DNA from: JALYNX01 sp963724825
GTDB taxonomy: Bacteria > Actinomycetota > Acidimicrobiia > Spongiisociales > ZC4RG35
Assembly (NCBI GenBank): GCA_963724825.1
Contig: CAVRWT010000008.1
Location: forward strand, 1 to 64,000
Reading direction: 5' to 3'
DNA length: 64,000 nt
Shown here: positions 8,869-18,367 of the stretch, in pieces
Position numbering within the stretch: the first letter of the stretch is position 1
How the letters are laid out: every line of letters begins with the position of its first letter
The notes under the pieces: generated by a model
What the model was told of the DNA's origin: nothing
What the model saw: the letters and a program-made list of their open reading frames with translations, nothing else
The model's database searches: none
Translations under genes and position numbers: made by a program

Positions 8869-11449
8869 TCAGACTCCAGCGCGGTCCCGTCCCTTGCCGG
8901 TGGTCACCGCGACCGCCTGGAGCCGGCTGTTCACGTTGAGTTTGGTGAGGATCGCCGACACGTGGTGCCCCGCAGTCTTCTCCGAGATAAACAGAGTCTC
9001 GGCGATGGCTGCATTGGAGAGCCCGGCCTGGATCAGCGACAGGACTTCGGCCTGACGGGCGGTAAGTCCGGCCGGATTGGCCCGGGTCGACTTGCGCTCG
9101 CCTCGGGGCACGCTCTTGACACCGCGTCGTTGCAGCTCGTGTCGGAGGCCACGAGCGATGCCGTCAGCGCCCAGTTCGGAAAGCGAGGAAAAGATCTGAT
9201 CCAGATCGGCCCCTGGGATCAAGGCACGGCAGATAGTGGCCTCGGTCGTGTAGCCGGCGCGGTCCCAGGCTTCCGCGGCCTCGGCGAGCTTGCCTGCCTG
9301 CTCCAAGCCGGCAGCTCCCGGCAAGTCCCCTTCGGGATCGATGCCAGTGCGCATTGCCCAGAACCCGACCATGGCGCGCCCCCAGTCGTCATCTGCCCAA
9401 CCCGGCAACCTCTGCGCCGCCTCGATCATTGGCATCGTCTCTGATAGCTCGATGACCCCGGTCCAGGCCGCCTGCAGAGCGAGCACCGCTGCGCCCCGGA
9501 CGATGTCGTGGTCGGTACTGCCCCGCGCCCGGTCGAGGGCGCTCTCCAGCTTCAATGCCGCCTCCGGAGCGCCACGTCGAATCTCGAGGGTCGCTGAAAT
9601 CATCAGCGAACCGACTTCGGTCTGTCGGCACGTGGTCTGGCCGAGCACCATCGCCAGTTCTCGATCCGCGTCCTCCCAGCGACCGATAGCGACGTCGATT
9701 TCGGCCAGATTGGCGACGGCGGTGATGTACCAGGCGTCGAGTTCACGGGCAGCGGTGAACTCCACCAGCTTCTCGTTGTGCTCCCGAGCGCCGGGTAGAT
9801 CGAAGAACCAGGTGTGACTGAGTGCGGTGTTGTTGATCGACCTTGCAGTTTCCTCATCGACGCCGCGCTCGATACCGAGGGCCGTGGCTGCTTCGATCAC
9901 TGCTCGGCCCGTGATGTCGCCGAGCATGGTCAGGGAGGTTCCGACTGTGGTGGCGGCGTGGACCTCGACTCTCGCCGAGCCGGCGGCCCGCGCCGCCGCG
10001 ATCGCCTGTTTCCCGGCTTCGATTGCTTCCGCCTGGCGGCCTTCGACCATGGCCACCCACGCCCGAGAGGCGAGGGCCAGCGCGAGACCCTCGGAAGGCG
10101 GCTCATCCTCGAGGACTTCGATGGCGAGCCCGGCGATCTGACGGGTGGCCTCGAGGTCGTTGTCCCGTGACATGTAGAAGGAGAGCCAGGCCCGGGCGTC
10201 TGCCGTCGCAATCCTGGTTTCAGAGAGTCTCCACGAGCTCCGCTGCATATCCAACTGCCTCGCTGGAGGCGTTGGTCAGACAATGCTCCTGGGCAGCGGC
10301 GAGAAGCGTCTGGCGCAGCTGGTCGGTGCTCATCCGTCCCCGGAAGAGGAGGGCGTTTGCATAGTGGTGCGCCGCCTGACGGTGGGCCCCACCACGGGCC
10401 GAGCTCTCGGCTGCCTGTAAGGAGTAGCTGACCGCCTTCGCATCGTCCTGGGCACCGAGACTGTGATAGGCGAGTTGGGAAAGGTCGGGGTGCGCGTCCA
10501 CGTGCTCTTCCAGCTGCTCCAGTAGGCGGCGGTGGAGGTCGCGTCGCAGTGCAGGTGGAACCGCCGCTTCCAGGCTATGTCGGATCAGGTCGTGACGACA
10601 GGTCACATGACCGTCCGATGAGACGAGGAGCCTCCGCTGCACCGCGAGGTCGACGTAACTTCCGGCTGCGGGGTCCAACGCCAGCAGGATGTCGAGCGAC
10701 ACTCCGTCCGGGGACAAAGCCACCAAATACAAGGTCTCCAATGCTTCGGAGGAAAAATTGGCCGCTCGGGCCAGCACGGCGTTGCTGATGTTCGAGGGCA
10801 GCTTCGAGTCGGGGTGGCGGATCACCTCTTCGACGAGGAAGGGGTTCCCCAGGGTGGCCTCGTGAATCCGCTTCGGGTCGACATCGAGTCCTCGAGTCAT
10901 CGCTTCCACGCCGGAAGGGGTGAGTGCGGGCAACTCGATCCTGGTGGCCGTCGGCCCAAGATCGGCGACCACCAGATGCATCGGATGGGCGAGCTCGAGG
11001 TCCTCGGGCCGGTAAGTGCAGATCAGCAGGCTCTTGGTGGGGGCGATCCTCCGTCCCAGATAGCGCACCAGGCCCAAAGTGGCTTCGTCCGCCCAGTGGA
11101 CGTCCTCGACGACGAGCACGATCCGGTCACCCTTGAGCAGGTCGAGCATCCCGGCGTACACCGCGGTACGGCCCGAGCCGGTCCGTATTTCGTCGCAGAG
11201 CTCCGCCGGAAGATCGTCGAGCAGGTCGAATAAAGGGGAGAAGGCGGTGGGGATCCCCACCGGTTCGCAGGCGGCTTCCAGGATCCGGTGCCGATGGTCG
11301 AGACCACCAAGGAAGGCCCGCAGCAGCGAGGTCTTGCCGAAACCCGCCTCGCCCGAAAGCAGGACCGCGTTGCCAGTGCCTGCATCGGCCAGGTCGAAGA
11401 GGCTCGCCAGCTGCTCCTCCCGTTCCACCAGCGACACCGGCTCGATCAC
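8869..11449 (-). CDS. Large ATP-binding LuxR-family (LAL) transcriptional regulator; frameshifted
   Basis: Two adjacent frames form one ~860-residue regulator. The N-terminal part (GTG start 11449) has a Walker A GEAGFGKT at 33-40 and a Walker B region ending VVEDVHWAD, i.e. a STAND-type ATPase. The middle is helical and TPR-like. The C-terminus has a LuxR helix-turn-helix (LTARQAEVLSLIQAGLSNAA, then ISEKTAGHHVSAILTKL). The join near 10222 needs one extra base, after which ELVET continues into SETRIATADARAW. LAL proteins couple nucleotide and ligand binding to transcription activation. A palindrome 430 bp upstream, between a DUF4242 gene and a small repeat protein, is a candidate target (inference). 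Confidence 0.8.
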
Positions 11450-11565
11450 GGGGATCGAGGGTACACCGACAGGTCGGATCGTCCCCGGCCGACTCTCGCC
11501 CTAGGTCGGTCAGTCGGACTTGGGCTCCTTCCGAGGCAAAGGTGACCATCGACGCCTCCCTCGAC

Positions 11566-11817
11566 TCAGCTGTGTTCGCTGACGGGGTAGATCTCGTCGG
11601 CAACCAGACCGTGGGCCTCACGGTGAACCGTGTTGGCCAGCTCGGCGTTCTCTGCTTCGACCAGGCAGAAGATCTTGCCGTTCGCCTCGTCGACCCAGTA
11701 CCGCTTGTACTCGACGCCGTAGTCAGCCTGGGTCTCCAGATCCCGGGCGTGGGCCTGGGCCACGTCGGCCTCCGAGACCCCGCCCTCGATGCTGTGCACG
11801 TCCATGAACAGTGGCAT
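11566..11817 (-). CDS. DUF4242 (SCO4226-like) small protein
   Basis: 83 residues from ATG 11817, with a strong AAGGAGG 6-7 nt upstream. The sequence MPLFMDVHSIEGGVSEADV and YKRYWVDEANGKIFCLVEAE fits the DUF4242 ferredoxin-like family, whose Streptomyces member SCO4226 is described as nickel-binding. A His near residue 8 and another in the HREAHG segment are possible ligands. The gene is divergent from the small repeat protein at 12067 and sits beside the LAL regulator, with a perfect palindrome in the shared 249-bp intergenic space. Confidence 0.75.
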   Translation of the reverse strand: MPLFMDVHSIEGGVSEADVAQAHARDLETQADYGVEYKRYWVDEANGKIFCLVEAENAELANTVHREAHGLVADEIYPVSEHS

Positions 11818-11874
11818 GAGGTTCCTCCTTGTTCGCCTCGATTACCAACGTACGACACGTGCCGGGAGAGCCGC

Positions 11875-11892
11875 ATAGGGAGAACTCCCTAT
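11875..11892. promoter_or_regulatory. Perfect 18-bp palindromic operator candidate plus half-site
   Basis: ATAGGGAGAACTCCCTAT has 8-bp perfect arms around an AA centre. A second half, ATAGGGAC, begins at 11907, 32 bp (about three helical turns) downstream of the first arm. The site lies between the divergent DUF4242 gene and the small repeat protein, 58 bp from the DUF4242 start. Binding by the adjacent LAL regulator is an inference. Confidence 0.6.
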
Positions 11893-12066
11893 CTTGCGGC
11901 GCCGTCATAGGGACTCTGGGATGGGTCCCCAGCCCCGTAACTCGGGAGGTCCGCGGAGCCCAAGATGGGCAGCGCTCCCGATGTGCCCTGCCCGCCTCCG
12001 CCATACGTTCGCCATGTGTTCGACGGAACGGCGCTCACCGAGCGCCTCGAATCAAGGAGGCAGGAA

Positions 12067-12441
12067 ATGACACTTGCAATTCAGCGACAGCCCCGATTCA
12101 ACAAGGTGCTTCTCGCGGTCGGATCTGATCGTCCTCGTCGCAGCGGCTCGCCGATCGGCATGAACCGGGCGGTCGAGTCAACGGATACCGGACAACCCGG
12201 CCGTAGCGACGACTCACAAGATGCCGCGGGCTCGGGCAGCGGTTCGAAGTCGGTCCAGGACGACTACCTGGTTCCGCAGTCGATCATCAACCGGCAGGCC
12301 GCGGTGGAGGCCGAACTGCGCTTGCAGGATGGATATCTCCCGCCGACTTCGACGGCAGCGTCACGTCAGGCATGGATGATGGTCCAAGACGGCTATCTCC
12401 CTCCTGCCGAGCAGTCGACGATGCCCGTTCGGGCCCGATAA
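12067..12441 (+). CDS. Small protein with three QD(G/D)YL(P/V)P repeats, unknown function
   Basis: 124 residues from ATG 12067 with an excellent ribosome site (AAGGAGGCAGGAA). The N-terminal half is basic then Gly/Ser/Asp-rich and probably disordered. The C-terminal half contains three spaced copies of a short motif: VQDDYLVP, LQDGYLPP and VQDGYLPP, separated by about 20-30 residues. I recognise no domain, signal peptide or membrane helix. The strong ribosome site, a palindrome upstream and hairpins downstream argue that it is real and regulated. Repeated Tyr/Pro motifs could be protein-binding linear motifs or modification sites; neither is shown. Confidence 0.6.
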   Translation: MTLAIQRQPRFNKVLLAVGSDRPRRSGSPIGMNRAVESTDTGQPGRSDDSQDAAGSGSGSKSVQDDYLVPQSIINRQAAVEAELRLQDGYLPPTSTAASRQAWMMVQDGYLPPAEQSTMPVRAR

Positions 12442-12497
12442 CCGAGCAGTCGCACGGCCGTCTCCTGGGATCCCCGGATGCGGTCCTTTCCGCTAGT

Positions 12498-12553
12498 CGG
12501 ATGGGCGGATGCCCATCCGGTGGCCCGCCTCCTGGGACCAACCCGGGAGGCGG
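12498..12553 (+). terminator. Two tandem GC-rich hairpins (probable terminator)
   Basis: The first stem is CGGATGGGC with GCCCATCCG around a 4-nt loop (12498-12519). The second is CCGCCTCCTGGG with CCCGGGAGGCGG around a 5-nt loop (12525-12553), 12 pairs including one G-U. They follow the small repeat gene by 57 nt and precede the RraA-like gene. No clear T-run follows, so factor-assisted termination is possible. Confidence 0.5.
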
Positions 12554-12628
12554 AGCCGCGTTTGGGTGGTCCGCCGCAGGGCGCTCGTAGTGCTCGACTG
12601 GTGGGAACTAGGCTCGGCAGTTGGTGCG

Positions 12629-13282
12629 ATGACGGACTCCATTCATGAACTGGCGACCAAGGTCACGACTGCCGACCTGGTCGATGCCATGGGCCGTATG
12701 CATCGGCATCGCTGTCACATACTCGATCTGGTGACTCCGACCCCGGGTCGTGTCCTGTTCGGCCCGGCCTCGACCGTCTCGTATTTCCCCACCTGCACCG
12801 AGGTCCTCGACCCGAAGCGCTACAACTTCGCCAGCCTGTTTCATCAGGCCGTGGGCGTCGAATCGGAAGGACGGGTGTTGGTCCTCGCCAGCAACGGTCA
12901 CCGCGATATCTCCCTGGGAGGTGGTGTCAAGCTTTCCCGGGCGCAGAACGCTGGGCTGGCCGGGGTCTTGGCCGATGGCCGCCTCCGGGACTTCGATGAG
13001 TTGTCGGGTTACGACTTCGCCACGTACTGCAGGGGAGAGGCGACGAAATGGGGTGGCGACGTGGTGACCCCCTTCCAAGCCAATGTCCCGGTGGTGATCG
13101 ACGGTGTCGGGATCTTTCCTGGCGACTATGTGCACGCCGATTCCTCAGGGGCGGTCATCGTGCCGGGCAGCCAGATCCGGGAGGTGCTCGAGGAGGCGAT
13201 CAGGGTGAACGAGGAGGACCTCGCCCACCTCGCCGAAATCAAGGCGGAAGGTCCCGACGATTTTCGTGAATACCAGTGGTGA
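12629..13282 (+). CDS. RraA-family protein (4-hydroxy-4-methyl-2-oxoglutarate aldolase-like)
   Basis: 217 residues from ATG 12629; longer upstream frames lack family similarity. The centre has the RraA/HMG-aldolase pattern: GHRDISLGGGVKLSRAQNAG, then GVLADGRLRDFDEL and VVIDGVGIFPGDYVHADSSG. The first covers the pyruvate-binding GG region, and Arg/Asp of GRLRDF usually hold the metal-bound substrate. Relatives cleave 4-hydroxy-4-methyl-2-oxoglutarate/oxaloacetate or act as RNase E inhibitors. The former chemistry is more plausible given the kept active-site residues. No aromatic-catabolism neighbours are present. Nearest neighbours are the hairpins upstream and a convergent aldo/keto reductase. 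Confidence 0.75.
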   Translation: MTDSIHELATKVTTADLVDAMGRMHRHRCHILDLVTPTPGRVLFGPASTVSYFPTCTEVLDPKRYNFASLFHQAVGVESEGRVLVLASNGHRDISLGGGVKLSRAQNAGLAGVLADGRLRDFDELSGYDFATYCRGEATKWGGDVVTPFQANVPVVIDGVGIFPGDYVHADSSGAVIVPGSQIREVLEEAIRVNEEDLAHLAEIKAEGPDDFREYQW

Positions 13283-13350
13283 TCATCGTGGGCCTCGACC
13301 CTCGTCGATGGTTCCATGGCGACGCAGGCTAGATGTCTTCGGCGATTCGT

Positions 13351-14338
13351 TCAGCGGTCGATCAGCCGTTGGGCACCCTCGGTGTAGCGGTTCCCCTGGA
13401 TGCTGATCCTTTCGAGAGCGCCTTCGATCTCGTCCACGTCAGAGGTCGTGAGCACCACGTCGACCGCCCCGAGATTCTCTTCCAGGCGGTGCAGCTTCGT
13501 GGTGCCGGGGATGGGCACGATCCAGGGCTTGCCGACTCAGCAGCCAGGAGAGGGCGACTTGAGCCGGGGTTATCCGTTTCTGATCCGCGATCCTCTTCAC
13601 CAGGTTCACCAGATCCTGGTTCGCCTTTCGGTTCTCTGGGTCGAAGCGGGGGACGGAGTGGCGGAAGTCGGATTCCACAAAGATGGTGTCCTCGTCGATG
13701 TTGCCGGTGAGAAAGCCTCGCCCCAGCGGGCTGAAGGGGACGAAACCGATTCCCAGCTCCTCCAGCGTGGGGAGGATTTCCTCTTCGGGCTCTCGCCACC
13801 ACAGTGAATACTCGCTCTGCAGGGCAGTGACCGGCTGCACGGCATGGGCCCGGCGAATCGTCTTCACACCCGCCTCTGACAGGCCGAAGTGTTTCACCTT
13901 CCCTTCGGCGATGAGGTCCTTCACCGTGCCGGCGACATCCTCGATCGGGACCTCGGGGTCGACACGATGCTGGTAGAGGAGGTCGATGTGTCCGGTTCGG
14001 AGACGTCGAAGCGAGTCCTCTGTCGTCTTCCGGATGTGATCGGGGCGGCTGTTCAACCCCTGTGACTCTCCGTCCACGAAGTCGAAGCCGAACTTCGTCG
14101 CGATCACCACGTCGTCTCGGAAGGGGGCGAGGGCCTCACCGACGACGTCCTCGTTTGTGAACGGACCATAGACCTGGGCGGTGTCGAAGAAGGTGACGCC
14201 GCGCTCGACCGCGGCACGGATGATGTCGATTGCATGGTCCCGGTCAGAAGGAACCCCATAACCCGAGCTGAGGCCCATGCAGCCGTAGCCGAGCGCCGAG
14301 ACCTCGAGACCGCTGTTCCCTAGCTGTCGTTTTTCCAT
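13351..14338 (-). CDS. Aldo/keto reductase; frameshifted near the C-terminus
   Basis: About 328 residues from ATG 14338 with GAGGAG upstream. The (alpha/beta)8 AKR tetrad is visible: Asp in FFDTAQVYG, Tyr in the same segment, Lys in ATKFGF and His in YQHRVD. It reduces carbonyls with NADPH; relatives of this AKR11/13-like group act on aldehydes or sugars. Near 13530 the frame changes: after ALSWLLS the family continuation KPWIVPIPGTTKLHRLEE is read one base over and runs to IQGNRYTEGAQRLIDR and a stop at 13351. It follows the methyltransferase gene by 10 nt, indicating an operon. Confidence 0.8.
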
Positions 14339-14348
14339 GTGATGCTCC

Positions 14349-14930
14349 TCAATTGGTCGTGACTGGATTGACCGCGGAAATCGCAAAGTAATGGGCTCGA
14401 CCTGCCCGCATCTCTCCAACCTCGGGACCGATGTACCCGTGGCTCACGAGCATCTGGCTCAACCGGTCGGCGCCAACGGCGTCCAGTCCGTGGCCGGCAC
14501 TGCGCTTCAGTTTCCTCTCAACGATCAGCAGCCGACCTCCCGGGGCAAGGACCCGGCGAATCTCGGCCAGGCCAGCCTCGGAGTCTGCCCAGTGGTGATA
14601 AGTCGACACCGCCAGGGCCGCAGTGAACCGGGCATCACCGAAGGGGATTGACTCCGCCGATCCCAGCTTCACCTCGGCTCGAGGCACTCGTCTCGCGGCG
14701 CGCGCCACCATCGCCGGGCTCGGGTCGATACCGGCGGTCTCCGCGCCAGACGCCACCGCTTGCTCGAGGGCAGCTCCCAGACCGCATCCCAGGTCGATGA
14801 ATCGATCCATAGCCGTCAGCGAAAGGAGCTCGACCGCGGCTCGGTTGCTCTTGGGATCCCGGTTGAACAGCGAGAAAAGCCAAACCTTGAGCGCCGACCA
14901 CCGCTCGACATTTTCGGTGCAGGACGTCAT
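14349..14930 (-). CDS. Class I SAM-dependent methyltransferase
   Basis: 193 residues, with the SAM-binding motif I DLGCGLG at 46-52, acidic motif II in AGIDPSPAMV, and the post-motif regions FTAALAVSTYHHWAD and VLAPGGRLLIVERK. This is the UbiE/methyltransferase type 11 fold acting on a small molecule; the substrate is unidentified. It sits immediately upstream of an aldo/keto reductase on the same strand, so it is the first gene of a two-gene unit. The adjacent P-type ATPase gene is on the same strand and ends 53 nt upstream of its start. Confidence 0.8.
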   Translation of the reverse strand: MTSCTENVERWSALKVWLFSLFNRDPKSNRAAVELLSLTAMDRFIDLGCGLGAALEQAVASGAETAGIDPSPAMVARAARRVPRAEVKLGSAESIPFGDARFTAALAVSTYHHWADSEAGLAEIRRVLAPGGRLLIVERKLKRSAGHGLDAVGADRLSQMLVSHGYIGPEVGEMRAGRAHYFAISAVNPVTTN

Positions 14931-14983
14931 CTGCGACGAGGTTAGGGCCGGTCAGTCCTTGCGAAGATGAGGCCCCGTGCCAC

Positions 14984-17668
14984 TCACAACGCGCCGACTC
15001 CACCTGGCTGGCGAACCGGAGGCGGCAAGGTCTGGTGGTGGCTCCAGCGGGCCGCGACACGGTCGATGCGGTGGGCGTCCCCACGCTGGAGAGGCTTAGC
15101 CGTGGTGGGGGTGGCGGTCTTGTAGAAGAAGTACTTGGCGACCTCGACGGCCACCAGGTAGACGACAACGATCCCGGCGAGCACGGCGAAGAACGTGACC
15201 GGCAGAGGCGCGAACCCGAGCGTGTCGTTGAGCGGGCTCTGGGGGATCAGCGCCCCGACGGTCACCACCGCGATCACCGAGATGAGAAGCGGGCGGGAAG
15301 GTCGGCTCTTGAAGAACGGGACGCGCCGGGTGCGGATGACGAACACGATGAGAGTTTGGGTGGCAAGGGACTCGACGAACCAACCGGAACGGAACTCGGG
15401 TGCAGAGGCGTGGAACACCCAGAGCATGATTGCGAAGGTGGCGAAGTCGAAGATCGAGCTGATCGGACCGAATCGGACCATGAAGCGGCGGATGAATCCG
15501 ATGTCCCAGTGCGATGGCCGGGCGAGTTGTTCCTCGTCGACGCGATCGGTGGGGATCGTCATCTGGCTGGTGTCGTAGAGAAGGTTGTTGAGCAGGATCT
15601 GGAACGGGAGCATCGGCAGGAAGGGCAGAAACGCCGCGGCGACGGTGACACTGAACATGTTCCCAAAGTTCGACGACGTGCCCATGAGGACGTACTTGAT
15701 GGTGTTGGCGAAGATGCGGCGTCCTTCGGCGACGCCGTCGGCGAGCACGTCGAGGTCGCGCTCGAGGAGGATGATGTCGGCCGCGTCCTTTGCCACGTCG
15801 GTCGCCGAATCGACCGAGATCCCGACGTCCGCGTGGTGCAGGGCGAGGGCGTCGTTGACGCCGTCGCCGAGAAACGCCACCGCGGAGCCGGCGTCGCGCT
15901 GCGCGCGCAGGATGCGGGCCTTCTGCTCGGGGCTCACCCGGGCGAAGATGGTGGCTCCGTTCACCGCGACGGTGAGCTGCTTGTCGTCCAGGGAGTCGAG
16001 GTCGGTGCCGGTGAGCGTCCCGCCTGAGTCGACCCCGAGCTTGCTGCAGACGGATTCGGCGACGAGCGGGTTGTCGCCCGTGACGATCTTGACGGTGATG
16101 CCGAGCTGGGCGAGCCGAGCGATCGACGCTGCTGCCGAAGGCTTGGGTTGGTCGAGGAAGACCAGGAAGCCGGCGAGGGTCAGATCGTGCTCGTCGTCGG
16201 TGGTCAGCGCGGTGAGCTCGGGAGCTGCCCGGCTGGCGATGGCCACGACGCGGTTGCCCGCACTGAACTCGGCGTCGAGCACTTTGCGTGCTTCGTCGGG
16301 AACGTTGGTGCAGCGGTCGAAGACTGCCTCGGGGGCGCCCTTGGTGATGAGGAGCGCCTGCCCGTCGTGTTCGGTGAGCACCGAAACACAGCGGCGGTCG
16401 TGATCGAAGGGGGCGATGGCGATCCGCCGGAACTCTCCGGTTGGGCTAATGGCCGCGCCGGGTGCTTCCCAGAGTGCGACGTCGAGGGGGTTGCCGCCCA
16501 CGGCTGTGTTCCCGGTCGGGGTGGCCTCGTTGCACACCAGGCCGAGCGTGAAGATGGCGCTGTTGGGGGCGCCGGTGGTATCGATGGCTCGTTCGAGGCT
16601 GATGTGGCCGTCGGTGAGCGTGCCGGTCTTGTCAGTGAACAGCACGTCGATGTCGCCGAGGTCCTCGATGCACACGAGCCGCTTGACGAGCACCTTCTTC
16701 TCGGCAAGTCGTCGAGACCCCGTGGCGAGGCTGGTTGACACGACGGCTGGCAGGAGTTGGGGGGTGATGCCAACGGCGACGGCGAGGGAGAACAAGACGG
16801 CGTCGATCACGGGTCGGCCCAGGGCGACGTTGATCACGAAGATCGTGATGCTGAGCACCCCACCGACCTTTGCCAACAGCCCTGAGAAGCGGGTGAGGCC
16901 GAGTTGGAACTCGGTCTGGGGCTGGCGCTCTCCGAGCCCGACAGCGATTCGGCCGAACTGCGTCGTCGCGCCCGTAGCCACCACCACGGCGTCGGCTGCC
17001 CCCTGGTGGACGACCGTTCCCATGAACAGGCACGACGTCAGTTCTGCGAGCGGAGCGCCGCTCGGCGCCGGGTGCGCGGACTTCTCCGCCGGCAGCGATT
17101 CCCCGGTCAGGATCGACTCGTCACACTCGAGGTTGGCAGCGTCGAGCAGCCGGAGGTCGGCCGGGACGATCGACCCCACAGCCAGATGCACGATGTCGCC
17201 TGGCACCAGGTGCGTGACCTCGACGCTCACCGACTCGCCGTCGCGTGTCGTGGCGACCTCGTGGCGGATCTCGGAGTGCATCGCCTCCGCGGCGCGCTCG
17301 GCCCGATACTCGTTGGCGAACCCGAGCCCGACCGACGCCGCGACGATCACCCCGATGATCAGGGCGTCGAGTCCCTCGCCGACCACCGCGGACACGGCCG
17401 CCGCGGCGAGCAAGAGCCACAGCAACGGGCTGCGCAGCTGGCGCAACAACACTGACCAGGCGCTGGCATGGTGAGAGCGCACCGCGTTCGGACCGAACAC
17501 CTCCGCCCGTCCCGAGACCTCGGCGGTGGTGAGCCCCGACGAACGACTCCCCAGCGCATCGAGAACGAGATCTGTCGGCATGGCTGCCACCGACTCGATC
17601 GATGGCAGCGAGGCTTCATCAAGCGAAAGTGCGCTTTCGGTCACATCCAAGTATGCAACGCCGCCCAA
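14984..17668 (-). CDS. mgtA: Mg2+-type P-type ATPase (MgtA/MgtB family)
   Basis: An 894-residue membrane pump if translation begins at TTG 17668; ATG 17581 (MPTDLVLDALGS) would give 865. Neither has a clear ribosome site. Phosphorylation-cycle motifs are present: TGES at 188-191, phosphorylated Asp346 in DKTGTLT, TGDNP and GDGVNDALAL in the hinge. The segment ITPQLLPAVVSTSLATGSRR in helix M4, with long C-terminal membrane helices, matches MgtA-like Mg2+ importers more than Ca2+ pumps. It uses ATP to import Mg2+ at low concentration (family knowledge). It lies 48 nt downstream of the response regulator stop and may be co-transcribed. No Mg-sensing leader is recognised. Confidence 0.75.
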   Translation of the reverse strand: MGGVAYLDVTESALSLDEASLPSIESVAAMPTDLVLDALGSRSSGLTTAEVSGRAEVFGPNAVRSHHASAWSVLLRQLRSPLLWLLLAAAAVSAVVGEGLDALIIGVIVAASVGLGFANEYRAERAAEAMHSEIRHEVATTRDGESVSVEVTHLVPGDIVHLAVGSIVPADLRLLDAANLECDESILTGESLPAEKSAHPAPSGAPLAELTSCLFMGTVVHQGAADAVVVATGATTQFGRIAVGLGERQPQTEFQLGLTRFSGLLAKVGGVLSITIFVINVALGRPVIDAVLFSLAVAVGITPQLLPAVVSTSLATGSRRLAEKKVLVKRLVCIEDLGDIDVLFTDKTGTLTDGHISLERAIDTTGAPNSAIFTLGLVCNEATPTGNTAVGGNPLDVALWEAPGAAISPTGEFRRIAIAPFDHDRRCVSVLTEHDGQALLITKGAPEAVFDRCTNVPDEARKVLDAEFSAGNRVVAIASRAAPELTALTTDDEHDLTLAGFLVFLDQPKPSAAASIARLAQLGITVKIVTGDNPLVAESVCSKLGVDSGGTLTGTDLDSLDDKQLTVAVNGATIFARVSPEQKARILRAQRDAGSAVAFLGDGVNDALALHHADVGISVDSATDVAKDAADIILLERDLDVLADGVAEGRRIFANTIKYVLMGTSSNFGNMFSVTVAAAFLPFLPMLPFQILLNNLLYDTSQMTIPTDRVDEEQLARPSHWDIGFIRRFMVRFGPISSIFDFATFAIMLWVFHASAPEFRSGWFVESLATQTLIVFVIRTRRVPFFKSRPSRPLLISVIAVVTVGALIPQSPLNDTLGFAPLPVTFFAVLAGIVVVYLVAVEVAKYFFYKTATPTTAKPLQRGDAHRIDRVAARWSHHQTLPPPVRQPGGVGAL

Positions 17669-17716
17669 TTCACGATGGATCAGTCCGAGTCTGGAGCATC
17701 AAAGCTGATCGGCCGA

Positions 17717-18367
17717 CTATCGATTCGTCTGCCCCGGGGTGAGCAGGCCGGTATCGAACGCCGCGCCAACCGCGCCCGCTCGGTCATTGACTCCGAGCTT
17801 GGTGTAGATGTGGAGAAGGTGGGTCTTCACGGTCGCCTCGCTGATGAAGAGACGCTCGGCGATCTCCTTGTTGGTCGAGCCTGCCGCGACCAGCCGCAAC
17901 ACCTCGAGTTCGCGCTGGCTCACCGCCTCCTTGCTGGAGCCTCGCACCTGGCTGAGCAGCCGGGCGCCGATGCTCGGGGAGAGAACTGCCTCACCCCGCG
18001 CTGCGGCGACGACCGCACGAAGCAGCTCTTCGTGGGGGGCATCTTTGAGCAGGAAGCCGGTGGCGCCGGCCTCGATGGCGGGGAGGACGTCGGAGTCGGT
18101 GTCGAACGTGGTCAAGACCAGTACCCGGGCTTCCACCTTCCTGTCGGTGAGCTCTTTGATGGCACTGACACCGTTCATCTCCGGCATCCGCAAGTCCATG
18201 AGGATCACGTCGGGCTTGTCCGTCAGTGCCCGATTGATGGCATCGCGCCCGTTCTTGGCCTCGCCCACCACCTCGAATCCTTCCTCATTGGCGAACATGC
18301 CCCGAAGGCCATCGCGCACCACAGGGTGGTCGTCGACGATCAAGATCCGGATTGGCGGTTCAGCCAT
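17717..18367 (-). CDS. NarL/LuxR-family two-component response regulator
   Basis: 216 residues. The receiver domain has acidic pocket Asp12-Asp13, phospho-acceptor Asp58 (DVILMDLRMPEMNG) and the Thr/Lys switch positions (VLTTF, LLKDA). The C-terminal LuxR helix-turn-helix is VSQRELEVLRLVAAGSTNKE followed by ISEATVKTHLLHIYTKL. Its start overlaps the sensor kinase gene by 8 nt, so they are translated together. The likely target is the upstream ABC exporter operon, by analogy with YvfTU/LiaSR-type cassettes (inference). Confidence 0.9.
   Translation of the reverse strand: MAEPPIRILIVDDHPVVRDGLRGMFANEEGFEVVGEAKNGRDAINRALTDKPDVILMDLRMPEMNGVSAIKELTDRKVEARVLVLTTFDTDSDVLPAIEAGATGFLLKDAPHEELLRAVVAAARGEAVLSPSIGARLLSQVRGSSKEAVSQRELEVLRLVAAGSTNKEIAERLFISEATVKTHLLHIYTKLGVNDRAGAVGAAFDTGLLTPGQTNR

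Noticed and set aside
15035..17474. Long plus-strand ORFs (up to 352 residues) opposite the P-type ATPase
   Set aside because: They are high-GC antisense shadows with Arg/Asp-rich, featureless products; the minus-strand ATPase has every family motif.
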